From Rhabdornis inornatus (taxonomy: Eukaryota; Chordata; Aves; Passeriformes; Rhabdornithidae), in contig VWZS01004857.1 in the NCBI GenBank assembly GCA_013397075.1, positions 771,832 to 835,831 on the forward strand: DNA of 64,000 bases, in the 5' to 3' direction. The position numbers were made by a program, and so were the translations under genes. The number at the start of each line of letters is the position of its first letter. Within the stretch, counting starts at the first letter, position 1. A model generated the notes under the pieces. The model was not told the DNA's origin, ran no database searches, and saw only the letters and a list, made by a program, of their open reading frames with translations. Positions 51,001 through 62,505 of the stretch are shown one piece after another.

Positions 51001-54000
51001 ATAGCCTTTTTTTTTTTGTAAAAGCAGTTTCGATACTGCTGGTCAGGTGTATGTGTAGTTTGAGGATTGTATTTTGAGTATTTTCTTCTCAATGTTTCTT
51101 TCTTCTACTTTATTTTTTTTTCCTGTACTATTTTATGTTTTTCTCACTCTTTAGTAGGTGAATTCTTTTGCACATTAGTAATACAGAGGACTGGCATAAG
51201 CCCTTGTATACCAGGCAGTGTTATCAGCCTCTAAAAGTAAAAATGTCGATAAAAAGGTCTTTCTCGATATTCTTCTGTTTAAACTCTCACATTCCTATTT
51301 TTCTTTCCCTGCTTCCCACTATATCTGTACATTTTTATCTTTCTTCATGCTTAGAATTGTTCTGATCCATTTGTAACTGAAAAACTATGAGAACTTAGTT
51401 AAATAGCTTGCAGGCTCTGTCAAGAAAGGATATGAGTCCTTAGGATGAATCATACTTTAGCTATCTGACACTATAAAGTACTTTTGAGAAACTGAAATGT
51501 AAAATTTTAATAGTTCAGGCTGTCATTTCATCCCACTTTACCCTGCTTCTTATTGCACTTTGATTAAACTGCATCATCCACCTACTCTCAGCTGCATTCA
51601 TGTGAGAGGAGGGACTAGGACCTTCTGGTATCTTAGTTCATGGCCAGCTGGTAGAGCTGTGAGTTTCCACCACCTCCAGAGCATTTGTGAAAAAAAAAAT
51701 CCTGAAATTGTCATTTGGCCACCTTCCCTGAAAGCATTAGAAACCTCTCTTTCCAATGCTCTGCTCACCCTGGAAGAGAAAAACCTGCATTGTAGACCTG
51801 GAACTTGTTTTGGACATTTGTATTAATAAAAGTTGTAATTTGTTTTGTGGAAGGACCATGGAGATGAGGTGTACCTAGGAAGTATGTGTCTAGGAGGTTG
51901 GGGTTGGTGTTTCTTAAATGTTATTTTCACAAGAATTTATGAAGTGGTTATTTATTGAAGTAAGGTTTTTTTTTGCCTGTGTCTGGAAGGAACACTGACA
52001 TGCCAGGATCTTTTTGTTGTGTCAGGATATTAGATTGAATGACTGCAGCTTAGCATTCGCTGCACCTTAGACGGAAGGAGGCTGCTGTCGCACCATTCTA
52101 CTGCTAACTCTCAGCTTTTTTTAAGGCCCTGTATAAATGTGTTAAAGTACGACATCTGCTCTTGTGTCTACTTTTGGAAAGGCTTTTCAGCATTTTGGGT
52201 TCCCCTGCCTCCATTGCCTTTTCTCACTATGTTGTCTTTTCATCAGTTAAAAATAACAGAATATTATCTGTGAAGGCTTGTTGTGCATGAAGCACACCCC
52301 AGAGTAAGATTTTCTTTAATCCTGTGGCAGTAATGATCTTGCAGGTATGATGAGTAAACAAACATTTTCCAACCAAAGTAAGTTTTTTTCCTACAATACA
52401 GCAGCTGTATCATTGAGAGACCATTTGTGTGTTTGTTTGCAGACTTTTTATTTTGAGAAGATGTGTAGTTATGCAGCCCTATGGGACAAGAGAGAGAAAA
52501 AGAGAGGCTATGACACCTTAAAGAACTTACTGAGAAGGGAGGTGTGTGTAGAAGATGCAACCGGAATAAGTCCAGCAATGTCAGGGGATTATAAGTGGAT
52601 GTGGGAGAGCTGGGTTGAAGGTGGGTTGACTTACTTCAAAATACTGTCATGTGATCTTTGTGCATAATTAGCAGTGTTTTGGGTAAAGGTACAGATGGTG
52701 AGGGTAAACTAATTAACTGTGGCAGTGTCTTTGGGCTGAATGCTGACTCTCTTTCCTTGAAAGGGCTTCAGGCAGACTTCAGTGCCATCCTGGCGTGAAA
52801 TGCGATTGTACAGCCTGGTCACATCCATGGTGTGAATGAGCTTTGCATAGTTAGTTTTGATAGTACTGTAGAGAGATGATCTTCAGAATCCTTTGACTGG
52901 ATACATTTGCACTGGCTGTCATGGGTGATTCACTTCTGGCCACAATCCATGTCAGTCACAGTGTGGAATAGAAAAATCAGTATTCTTAGTTCTGGATGTA
53001 TCTGCTGTGAAACCCAGTTAAGTCTTTTGCTGTTGCTTTCCATTCAGTGTCTAGGTAAAGCAACAGTCTCATAGCTGTCGCTTAAAATAATAATCTTTAC
53101 ATTCAAGAATGTTAGAGGTATTTTAGGAACCAAATGTAAAGATGGTAATGTTATTATTTTGTGTATGTAGGGGATCTGTGCATGCCACTGAAATTAGGCA
53201 TGGTAGTGATCCAGAATTAATTGAGTTTTTCTGACAGCAATAGATGACAGCATTCTGTAACACACAGAAAAAGATATATGTTTTTGTGGAGTGAAATCTC
53301 AACAACTGTTCCCTTTTAATAAATAATCTACTTCCTGCTCCTTATATACTTAGTTGTAAAGGGATCTGTTTTAAATGCCTAGGCTGGAAACAGAGGACTA
53401 TGTTGGTGTATTTAACCAACCAAATTTAAGGAGGCATTCAACTGTTTGTATAAACAAGGCTTCTTTTGAGATTTTTTTGGTGATGTTATGCGTATTTTGT
53501 CATGATTATTGGTGGAAATTGCAGCCCGGTAGCATTACACTACCTTTTTACTCTTCTAGTGAATCCTATGAAAGGTAGGTTTTTCTAACCCAGTAAAGAA
53601 TGGTCATAGACAGATGCTAATATGCAATTCAGCAGCACAAATATTGATTAGAAATTTTTGCTTGCTTTTCTTACCCCATTCTGTATTTTGGGCAGATGGA
53701 TGCTGGCTGTTGATTGGCAGGTTTGAGATCAGAGCAGCAGGGTGAGGCAGGTGTGCTGGCTGAGCAGTGTGGGGACTCCTGTGTATCTTCTCTTTTTACA
53801 CTTGGTTCTTTTAGTGTAGGCTCTTTGCTGTATGAAAGATCATGCATTTGCAGAGAGCTGTCCAAAAAGGGGATGGGAAGCACAGAATGGGGTGTATAGC
53901 AATTGGGGATTCCTCAGGACTTGGCTCAGAAGGTGAATTTCAAATAAAGAAAGTAATGTATTAGTTTTTAAATAATGTCTTGGACTAATGAGGTCTATAA

Positions 54001-54849
54001 GGTCCTATTTTATGGGTTACTTACTTTTCAGGCTTAATATTTGGGTTTGTTTCTACTATCTTGGTGTTTGTATTTGGCTGTTTATGATACAGCTTTTCAA
54101 AGCTGATTGAAGTCACTTTCTCATGCAGACACTTGTCTATTTGTAATGGCCTCCTGTGAAATAGAATTTCCATTAGGTCTGCAAGGTAACACAATTGTGT
54201 GGATATGCCATGAAACATTAAAAACTGTAGACTCCTGGATTATGTCATTAGCTATCCTAATAGCTAATGGGGACGTGAGAGGGGAGTGCCTGGGTGAAGA
54301 GACCCTTCTGGGGCCCAGAGCACTGTGCAGGTAGACTTGTGTATTTCCCTGGAAAGCCAAATGGGATCTGGCTGGCCTGTGTTGAGTCAAATCTTAGAAA
54401 GTTGCTGGCCTCATGCTGGTCGGTGTGTAGCTATTAGCAGCACTTACCTCTTCAGGCCTACCAGCTCAGGGATCAGTCTTCATGAGTTAACTTTGTGATG
54501 CTGGACTGCCCTTGGTGTTCCAGAAAGCTTCAATTCTGTGTTGTGCCAGCATGTCCTCCTGGACCTGTGCTTCAGCACCCCACCTGGGGCTTGGTGTGTC
54601 CCCAGGCTGTCTGTGTGTAGGTGAAAAACTGAGAATAGATTATAGCAGGGTGTTTTCTGGTACCTGTTATTTTCTCTACTTACAGTACCTACAGAAATCT
54701 CAATGGGAATCACTGTCTGCCCCCTCTAGCATGTTAACCCTGTTTGTTAACCAAGTCTAGTTGCACTGGGTTGTTGCATCATTTGGGGTATATTGCAACA
54801 ATAGGTTTAGGAACGTGAGAGACTCGTGAGATGTTTGGAAAACAGGAAT

Positions 54850-55018
54850 GGAGGGTGGTAAAATGCTGGAAGAACCAGAGAGGTTGTAGAATCTGTGTCC
54901 TTGAAGGTGTTCGAGACTCAGCTGGATGGGGCCCTGATCTAATTATCTTGCTTTCAGTTGAAGGTTAGAGTAGGTGACTTCTGAAAGTCCTTTCTTAAGT
55001 TACTCTCGTTCTGTGGTA
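54850..55018 (+). repeat. CR1 LINE 3' end (in CEP85L intron 1)
   Basis: GAGAGGTTGTAGAATCTGTG, CCTTGAAGGTGTTCGAGAC, GCTGGATGGGGCCC, AGAGTAGGTGACTTCTGAAA and TTCTGTGG match the CR1 3' end, fairly diverged. It is sense relative to CEP85L. Confidence 0.85.
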
Positions 55019-57261
55019 TTTTTAGCTTTTATTCCTCGAAGTTCCACCAGAGTAGCTCTCCCTTTTGGGGGTTTGTGTATGGATGGTTGTAGGTTCACAT
55101 GCTGAACATTTGTCTAACCAAGAGATCTAAAGGGTTTGACACTTAATGCTGTCTTAATGCTACCACTACTCCATATTAAATTATCTGCTGCATTTCTTTT
55201 AATACCTGTGTAACCCCATAAAAGTTGAAATGTCACCAAAGAGTTGTATAGTGGAAAACGGCATAATAAAGGATGAATCAATCTAAATTTCTCTTCTATA
55301 AATGTGTTTTAAATGTCTCCTAAATCAGAATTGTCTCTGATTTAATTAGCTTCACCTTCCATAAGTCAGTTTTAGTCTTGCTGGAATAGCTAGATGCAGC
55401 TTGAGAGGGATGAAATGGAATTCTTGTGGAAAGTAGACCTATTCAGAGGGAGGGGTGGTAAAATTATTGTTCCCAAAGCAGCCAGAGTATTAGTGAAAAA
55501 TGTGCTGGATGGTAGGAGAAGAAGAAGAAATGTCCCAGTTTCCCACTAGCTGTATGCAGAACTGTCACACTTGAGTACATTAGATGATGACACAGAGAGG
55601 GTGATATGAAGGATGACACCTGGAGTGGTATTCCACTTGGAATCTTGGCTGGGACCCCTCTACAGGGTGTGACTGGTGAGCCATGGGCACATGTGTTCAT
55701 GTCTGGCTCCTCTGGTCTTTTTCCCTCACCCTTGGATTTGAAAGATACTCACTGGAATAGTTAAAGAGGCTTCTGGAGAGGAAAAACTAAGTTTAAGGAA
55801 GAGAAGGACATACATTGCACAAGATTTGGCTGAAGTACAATGAAGGGGAAGGAGAATTGGGTGATTTTGAATTACGAGGAGACAAGGTAGGCAAGTGTGC
55901 TAAAGGGAAGAAGAGGCAGTAATCTCAATGGAGAATGAAGTTGAGGCAAGTGAGATGCACAGGCATGTTTAAGGTCTTCAAGAACCTACCTACAAAAAAG
56001 ACTGTTTTAGATGTCATGTTACAATTCAATAGAGTGTGCCATAAGGAACTTACTGTGTTAAGTAAGTATTTACTGTGTTCCTCAATTTTCAAATGGCTTG
56101 GCGAGCAGCTGTTACCACTCTGACTACTAGGTCTAGTGATTTGGCTGCTACATAGGAACCATGTATGTGGGGATGGGGTTATATATGTAACCGCATATTT
56201 AATTTTTGCATTGTTTTCCTAACGATTTAATTTACTGGAAAACAAGTACAGCTGGAAATAGCAGATATCATTGCAGTGGCAGATTGCTGTTACAACTTCA
56301 GATGGACACTGCTGAAAGTGTTTAAAAGACTTAAAAATAATGTCATAGAGCATAAGAGACGTTATATGTGAGCTGATACTTCTTCATGAGTCATTTCCTG
56401 CTGAAAGTGCTATACAAAGCTAAGTGCTAGAGGGGGTGTATATATATGATTGTATATAAATGAAGAGCAGCCGTGCTTTTTTTCCGTGGTTCTTTATGTG
56501 CCTGTGCTGGTTCAGAGTACTAATGTGGTGATCAGTATTCTGCCTTTAAACAATGCTCAGATTTAGATACTGGCTATGGGAAATTGTAAGGGTCTTCTAG
56601 GATTGTGCTCTGTGATAACTTTTCCCTAGAGACTGACTGTGAGAATGTGTGGCCTACTTTAAAAGCTCCTTGAACAGAGGAGCTAGTTGTTGCTCTGAAT
56701 GGTATTTTAAAATGTAATATTTTAACGATTTATTTAAATTAAAAAATAACCAAAATGGAACAAACCACTAGATGGATACATGTCTCACAAAGGCAGCTTG
56801 TGTGCATCTACATAAGGAATTACTTTAGATGTTGATGTTGGTGATTTCATTGCTGGCTTTATCACCTAGGTCATGTGGTTTATGCACGGTAGAAAAGGAC
56901 TGTATCTCAGTGGCCAGATCTTCAACTGGTTTCTGTCCTAAAATTAATTCATTGCTTTGTATTTGAAGGCTTGCAATGCAAAATTCTGCTGTGAATTGAG
57001 AATCAGTTCTAGGATAGGAATTGTATGATAAGCGTCTCGTTAAAGAGTGCAAGAAAAGTTTAAGGATCATGTTTCTAAATAGTAAAAATACATGTGTTAA
57101 AATTTTGGGGAAGCTTTTATCTAGCAAAAGGATTTTAATTAACAACAAAAAAAAAAATCCAACCTCCAAGACACATACACAGTCCAGCTCAAGTTTTATC
57201 TATGAAACATAGGATTCAGTTTTCATCTTGACAGGTATTTTGTTGCTGACTTTTGTATTGT

Positions 57262-57298
57262 ACCTCTAATGACAGACTTCTGGCTTTCTTTTTTACAG
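57262..57298 (+). other. CEP85L: 3' splice site of CEP85L exon 2
   Basis: A branch-point-like CTAATG with its adenosine about 30 bases before the AG is followed by a pyrimidine-rich stretch and TTTTACAG. A second branch-like TGCTGAC lies at about 57244-57250. Together these form a normal U2-type acceptor. Confidence 0.8.
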
Positions 57299-57460
57299 GC
57301 TCGGATTATTCCTCAGTGGGATGGTTACCTGGTACTGAATCCCTGTGGCAGTCCTCAACGATTTCATCAAGCAATCAAAACAATCCTGTGAGAAGACACA
57401 GCATAGCTTCTGACAGCGGGGACACTGGGATTGGTACCTCCTGTTCTGACAGTGTGGAAG
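57299..57460 (+). CDS. CEP85L: CEP85L exon 2 (internal coding exon, phase 1-1)
   Basis: This exon encodes 53 complete codons plus a split codon at each end, from SDYSSVGWLPGTESLWQ to CSDSVE. The segment RRHSIASDSGDTGIGTSCSD matches human CEP85L exon 2 as I recall it, and the upstream DYSS-WLP-ESLWQ pattern also matches. CEP85L is a coiled-coil pericentriolar protein needed for microtubule organisation and neuronal migration. In humans, disease variants causing posterior lissencephaly cluster in this N-terminal exon. The segment is disordered and Ser-rich, with a basophilic RRxS site. The acceptor is well formed: branch-point-like CTAATG near 57266, a pyrimidine tract, and AG at 57297-57298. 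The donor is AAG|GTGAGT. The exon is 162 bases long, so skipping it keeps frame. It has no Met, so translation must begin upstream or, if exon 1 is non-coding, downstream. Assignment is from protein recall, not a search. Confidence 0.93.
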
Positions 57461-57466
57461 GTGAGT
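57461..57466 (+). other. CEP85L: 5' splice site of CEP85L exon 2
   Basis: GTGAGT follows GAAG directly and closely matches the U2 donor consensus. It ends the exon in phase 1, so the next exon should begin with the last two bases of a codon starting with G. In the human protein this codon is Asp of DHSTSS. Confidence 0.85.
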
Positions 57467-60400
57467 TGACACTGCTAAGTTTTGTATGTTTCTGAGAGAG
57501 AAACAGTCCAAAACGTTTTAAAGGTGTTTTTCACAAGCTAACCCTACTTTTGAAAAGCTGTTGAGTGCATGCTGTTTCTTCCTTGCTGGAGCCAAGTAAT
57601 TGTTTTAATGAGGGTTGATTAATTTAGTTCTACATGAGCTGTGTGCATTAACTTGCATCTCTGCTACAAAGGGGGTGCTTGTGTTTCATGTTTTGATAAT
57701 TGCAGTTGCAAGAAGTGCAAGATTTATACAGAGGAGTAATGTCCTGTACTACAGCGCTTGATAAACAAGTGGGAAAAAGCAGAAACTTTGTGGGAGTTGA
57801 TAAAAGGACAATGCTTTATGGTATTCATTGTGTGTGTCACATAGTGTGTGTCAGCAAAGAAAGTTTGCTCATCGTGCTGAAAGCATGTTGTCTCTTCCCA
57901 TATCCCCTTATGGTGGGAAGGAATTTGCATTTTGTTGCATGGCATTTGACATTAGCCAACGGTCTCAACAGTATCTAAAGATTGTCAGAACTTAGTTTGG
58001 ATTAAAGCATGATTAGTCAAAGGTGATTTTATCAGGGAGGGGTACAACCTCTACAGTGGCAGTTTTTCCATAACATTGTCACCCTCCCTATGCAACCTGT
58101 CACTGGAATTAAGCTGGAATGAGAGAGAACTAGGCTGTAATGAGGCTTGAGGTTTCCTTCTTGCATTGACTTATTTCCCAGTAAGATTTTTGAGACAGAT
58201 AATGAATGACAACGGGACTGTGATATACTTTTCTCCAGCATCTTTCTATGCCTGATAAGTTTTGCAAAAGGGGTAGCTGGAATGAGGAAGAACAGGAAGA
58301 ATTAGTAGAAACGAAGTAAGGAATGCTGCATCGGTGTAAGACAGAAATCTCTGTGGAGGGCTGAGCATTCCTGAGGAGAGGTCCAAATGCCTCAGTTAAG
58401 TCTGTCAGGCCTCTTTCGCACGTGAGAAAATCCTTTCCACCCTCTTTCTGTTGCATCTGTCAGCTCATAACTTGCTTTCTGCTTTCTTTAATTTGTAAAC
58501 AGTTGTTGGCTTTGGCAAAATGAAGGTTTGCTCAGATATTCAAATTCTTGGGTGTAAAACTGAAATAGTAAATGGTTATTAATGCAGAAGTTTGGGGTTT
58601 TTTTTCCCCAAGAGATGTAGGGGGGATAAAGCACTCTCATGATGTGTATTTATATATAGATTTAATCACTCCCAGCCAAATGCTACACAATAGTATTTTA
58701 AGACGCAGCATTTGAATTAAAACCATGCCCTCCCCTCCCCCCTTTTGAGGGCTTCCCCATTTGAGGGGTGGGATGAAGGAGAGGAAATGAAACAGCAGCT
58801 CTTCATCAGATGTTCTGTTCTCCTGTGTAGGCAAGAGAATAATCTGTTCAGGGCTGGGTGGGGGGAGACTGTGCTGGAGGGGAGGGTAAAATAAAGAGGG
58901 GAAAGGTTGCGACAACAGATAATTCATGAGGTTTGTCTTTGGCAATGCTTGAAATTACACATTTCCACCCATCTTGTTTGAAAAACTTTTAAGTAGCAGA
59001 AAAGACAGCGTTAAAGAAAAAAGGAGGGAAGCCTAATGGTGAAATGAAGATTAATGGAGGAATCATATGACAGGCCTGAAATTGATTGTGTGTGTATATT
59101 TTTAGTGGAAAGGGTTGTTGCCTATGATACCTAGTTGTCTGCATCTTTCAAGCTGCCCCCTGCACACATCCACAGAAAGAAAAGAATGTCATTGTTATCT
59201 GTGGGACTGTCAGGCCAGACTGGTAATTGCAGACTTGATAGTGGCCATCTGCTGTCAGTGTGGTGCTTGGGAAGAAGCTCCTGGGGATTTTTCAGAGGGG
59301 ATTTTTTTTCACAAGTTGGCAGATTATTACACTTTTTAGTAATGCTCAGATAATGAATTGTGGCCTTGGTATTTCCTTTCTATTCTGCCCACTAAAGAAA
59401 AAAAACTTAATTTGAGAATTAGCATTAACATCTCTTTAATTCTGAAGGTTGCACCTGAGTTTGTTTGTACAGATAATATAGTTGCTAATAAATATGCTTG
59501 TGCAGGAAATGGACCTCAGGTGCATTTAAAATATATTTTTACTGGGATTTTTTCATAACATCTTTAATGTTCTTTCAAATTCGTCTTCTTACTCATACTA
59601 ATTTCAGGAGCATTCATTCTCTTTGAAAATGCAGGGTTTTAAAAAAAAGACAAGTACTTCTTGTGTTTGGCTCAAAACTGTGTGATTTGGAGGGGAGATG
59701 GGTTTTGACAAAGACAAAGAAAGAAACCTTTAATGTTAAAATGCATTCAGTTGATTGTATATTATGTTGTGCAAAGGTAGGAGAATTAGGAAATTAAATA
59801 GGCAGGGGAGTTTCACTGTTGAAATTGCATGATGTTAATGTACAGTGTGGGACCTGAGGACAGAAATTGATAAACCTTAAATGTGGGGATCTTAGTTTGG
59901 GTAGATTGACACTTTCAATTCAGAGTGCTCTTAATTTAAAGATTAAGAGGCATTTTACATCTGTTTAAACTACAGTTAATGTGTTTGGGGTTTTTATTTG
60001 TTTCCCGTCAGTTTGTTTCCTGTTATGGATTTACATGAGCTTTTGCACTTCATTTTTAACAACCATTGTGATACCTGTGTATAACCGTTCTTTCAGTAGC
60101 ACTTACAGAAGAAATATGAAGTGTATATTTTAAGTGTTTTTGAGACTGTTTTTATTTAGGTTACCTAATTAGAGAATCAGGGACTTGTCAGAAATTAAAT
60201 GGTCTCTAAACCCCAGCAGAGATCTTTCCCTTGTGCACATTCTGAATTTTGGTTTTTGGACAGGAGGGATAAGAACTAGATATTGATGTGATAGGATACA
60301 GGGCCCATGATTCTTGCAGACCGAAACATTTTCCTTCATCAGATAAGCTTGTTGTGCAGCAGAAAGTCCCCAGATTTTTCTCCCTTATTGTTACGTGCAA

Positions 60401-62084
60401 TTCATGATTTGACATTTCTGGTTGCAAACTAATAGTGTGAAAATTCATAGAATGTTGCTTTCCTGGAAGAGAGAGATTGGATGCAGAGAATTAGAGTTAC
60501 TACTTGTTTAGGAGCTGACGTTCTGCCAGTTTTAATAAAACCCCCTTTACTAACAACGCTCCAGCAACTTCTCTAGAATGCTTACCTGATGGAATAGGAA
60601 TTTGTTTTAATGTTATGAGACCCAGAGGAGTCTTTTGTCTATAGTTTTTAAGGGAATATATTATCTTTTTAAGGAATTAAAAAACCCTAATTAGTTTAAT
60701 TGAATTGTAGTGTTTCTTTATATGCCAAGGAACATGGAAAAGCCAGAATCGAAGTTATTTGGTTTTGCTCTTTCAAGCAGTCTTTCTTCAGTAGGTCCCA
60801 GGCATGGTATTCTAATGCCATTTTTAAAATTTATTCATTAAGGAGAAAAAGAAAAATTAATAAATATAATTATTCAATATAATGAAATGCAGAACTGAAT
60901 TTCAGGAGGCAAAATTCAATTATGAAGTATCTTGTGAGGGTTTTCTTCTGCTGCTAAAGATAATGGGATTGATAATGCCTAGGTTGAACATGTAGCTTGT
61001 GCTATCAGTTTGGGTATCACAAAAGTGCAATAGCTCAAGGATCCTAGATCTCGATTGCTGGCAGTGCTCACCATCTACTGTGTTCTGTGATTTTGGAAGA
61101 CATTGGATTTTCGGAGCAGTTCCTGATTTTAATTGAGTTGAGGTTAATCTCTACGCCCTTGGATCCTGGCAAGTATTGGCATACGTTTGGTGAAGCTTGA
61201 TTATTTGGAGGGTAGAAACTAATCATATTTGAGGCATTTTTCCTTGTTTCCTTCCTCTCTGCTTGCCAAGTCTCACATTATGAAGCGATGTCCAGCCCTC
61301 TGTGAGTCAGTGATATTGTGTTACTTGGATATTATCTACCCTGACAATCAGAAATGTGCGCTGCACTTAAGCCTGTATTAGTCTCTAGTCCTTGTAAGTG
61401 GTATTGCCATGGCTTGCTAGAGTGAAGCATCTGTATAGCTGATGGGAATATAAAGATTAATGCTCAGAGTTTGGCTGCTTATTTTTGGGGGAGTTTAAGA
61501 TTTGGAAAAAATAAATTAAGGGCTATTTCAGATTCTAGTTGCCTATTCCCAGGATTTAACGAAAAGGAAAAAATTATGCTAATAATTTTCCACTAGAATA
61601 AAATGGAGAAACTGCTTCAAGTAACAGTGACATACTCCACGGGAACTTGTATACTCTGAATTTGAAACTGGCTTGAACTAAACTAAAGACACTTACATGT
61701 GCCTTAGTTTCATACATGAATGTTCTGCAGAGAAAAATAGCTGGTGCTTTAACTTTATACTTTGGCTTCTTTTGTGATAGTTTCTCCGTAGGAACAAGCT
61801 CACACAGTATGCTCAGTTTCCCTCACATGAAAAATACTGGCAGGATTTTTCTCCATCTAGTGCAAGTGTTCTGCGCAGTGAACTTAGTGCATTTTGCCTT
61901 CAGCTAACATCAGTAGTTGTTTTTCAGAGAAATCACTTCTGTTGTTCTAATTGGAAATAACTCAGTGAAAGTAAGTTCTGCTTACTTAGAATTTAGTGTC
62001 ATTCTCTTGGTTACTGTGCAAAAAGTTTTCTGTCATATGATGTATTTTAGAGCTATGACACTGAGTTGTACCAGAATGTTTAAA

Positions 62085-62505
62085 TGATGGGATAGGGGAG
62101 AGGATCAGAAGGGCAAAAAACAAGAAAAAAGCTCCCAAACTTCAAGGTTGAGATAAAGGCAGTCTAATAATGAAAGAAAAGGCGAGTGAACATTGTGATG
62201 TAAAAGCACCACCAGGAGACTGATGCCCAGCCAGTCTCTGAGCAACAAATACTTTGGAAAAAGCCTGCTCCTCAGTTTCATTGCTGAGCATGACATTATA
62301 TAGTATGGAATCTCTTTGGTATTTCAGGTCAGCTGTCCCAGCTGTGTCCTCTCCCAACCTCTTGTGCACCCCTCACTGGGGTGGCAGAGGCCGTGGTGCT
62401 GTGTAAGTGCTTCTCAGCAAAAGCAGAGACAGCGCTATGTTACCCAAACAAGCAGCACAGGGGCTGCTGTGAAGGAAATTACCTCTCCCAGCCAAACTCT
62501 GTACA
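62085..62505 (-). mobile_element. ERVL-like LTR, second copy (antisense, in CEP85L intron 2)
   Basis: This copy shares clear blocks with the LTR at 3.5-4.1 kb. One is the stretch around GTCAGCTGTCCCAGCTGTGT, another the CAGCCAAA start region, and another TTGAGATAAA near 62143. Out-of-frame minus-strand translations of both copies contain DTAGTAD. On the minus strand it starts TGTACAGAGTTTGGCTGGGA at 62505. Where the first copy has a TATA-like element, this one reads a disrupted AGCAATGAAACTGAGG, so its promoter is probably decayed. Purine-rich sequence lies to its right, but it is weaker than at the first copy. Confidence 0.65.

Larger units (their letters stand above)
41491..57298 (+). other. 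CEP85L: CEP85L intron 1 (approximate left end)
   Basis: No further exon can be supported between the CpG island and exon 2. The stretch is visibly rich in T and G on the + strand. It contains an antisense LTR remnant (about 45.99-46.53 kb), a CR1 tail (about 54.85-55.02 kb), a 21-base tandem duplication at 43404-43444, a T22 run at 48075-48094 and an AT-rich palindrome at 44337-44354. Large first introns downstream of CpG islands often carry enhancers, but none is recognisable by eye. The left end depends on which first-exon donor is used. Confidence 0.7.

Noticed and set aside
56165..56200. ATGTGGGGATGGGG as a CEP85L-like MWG start
   Set aside because: Only the first three codons agree, then the frame becomes AT-rich with no donor; about 1.1 kb before exon 2 and outside the CpG island.
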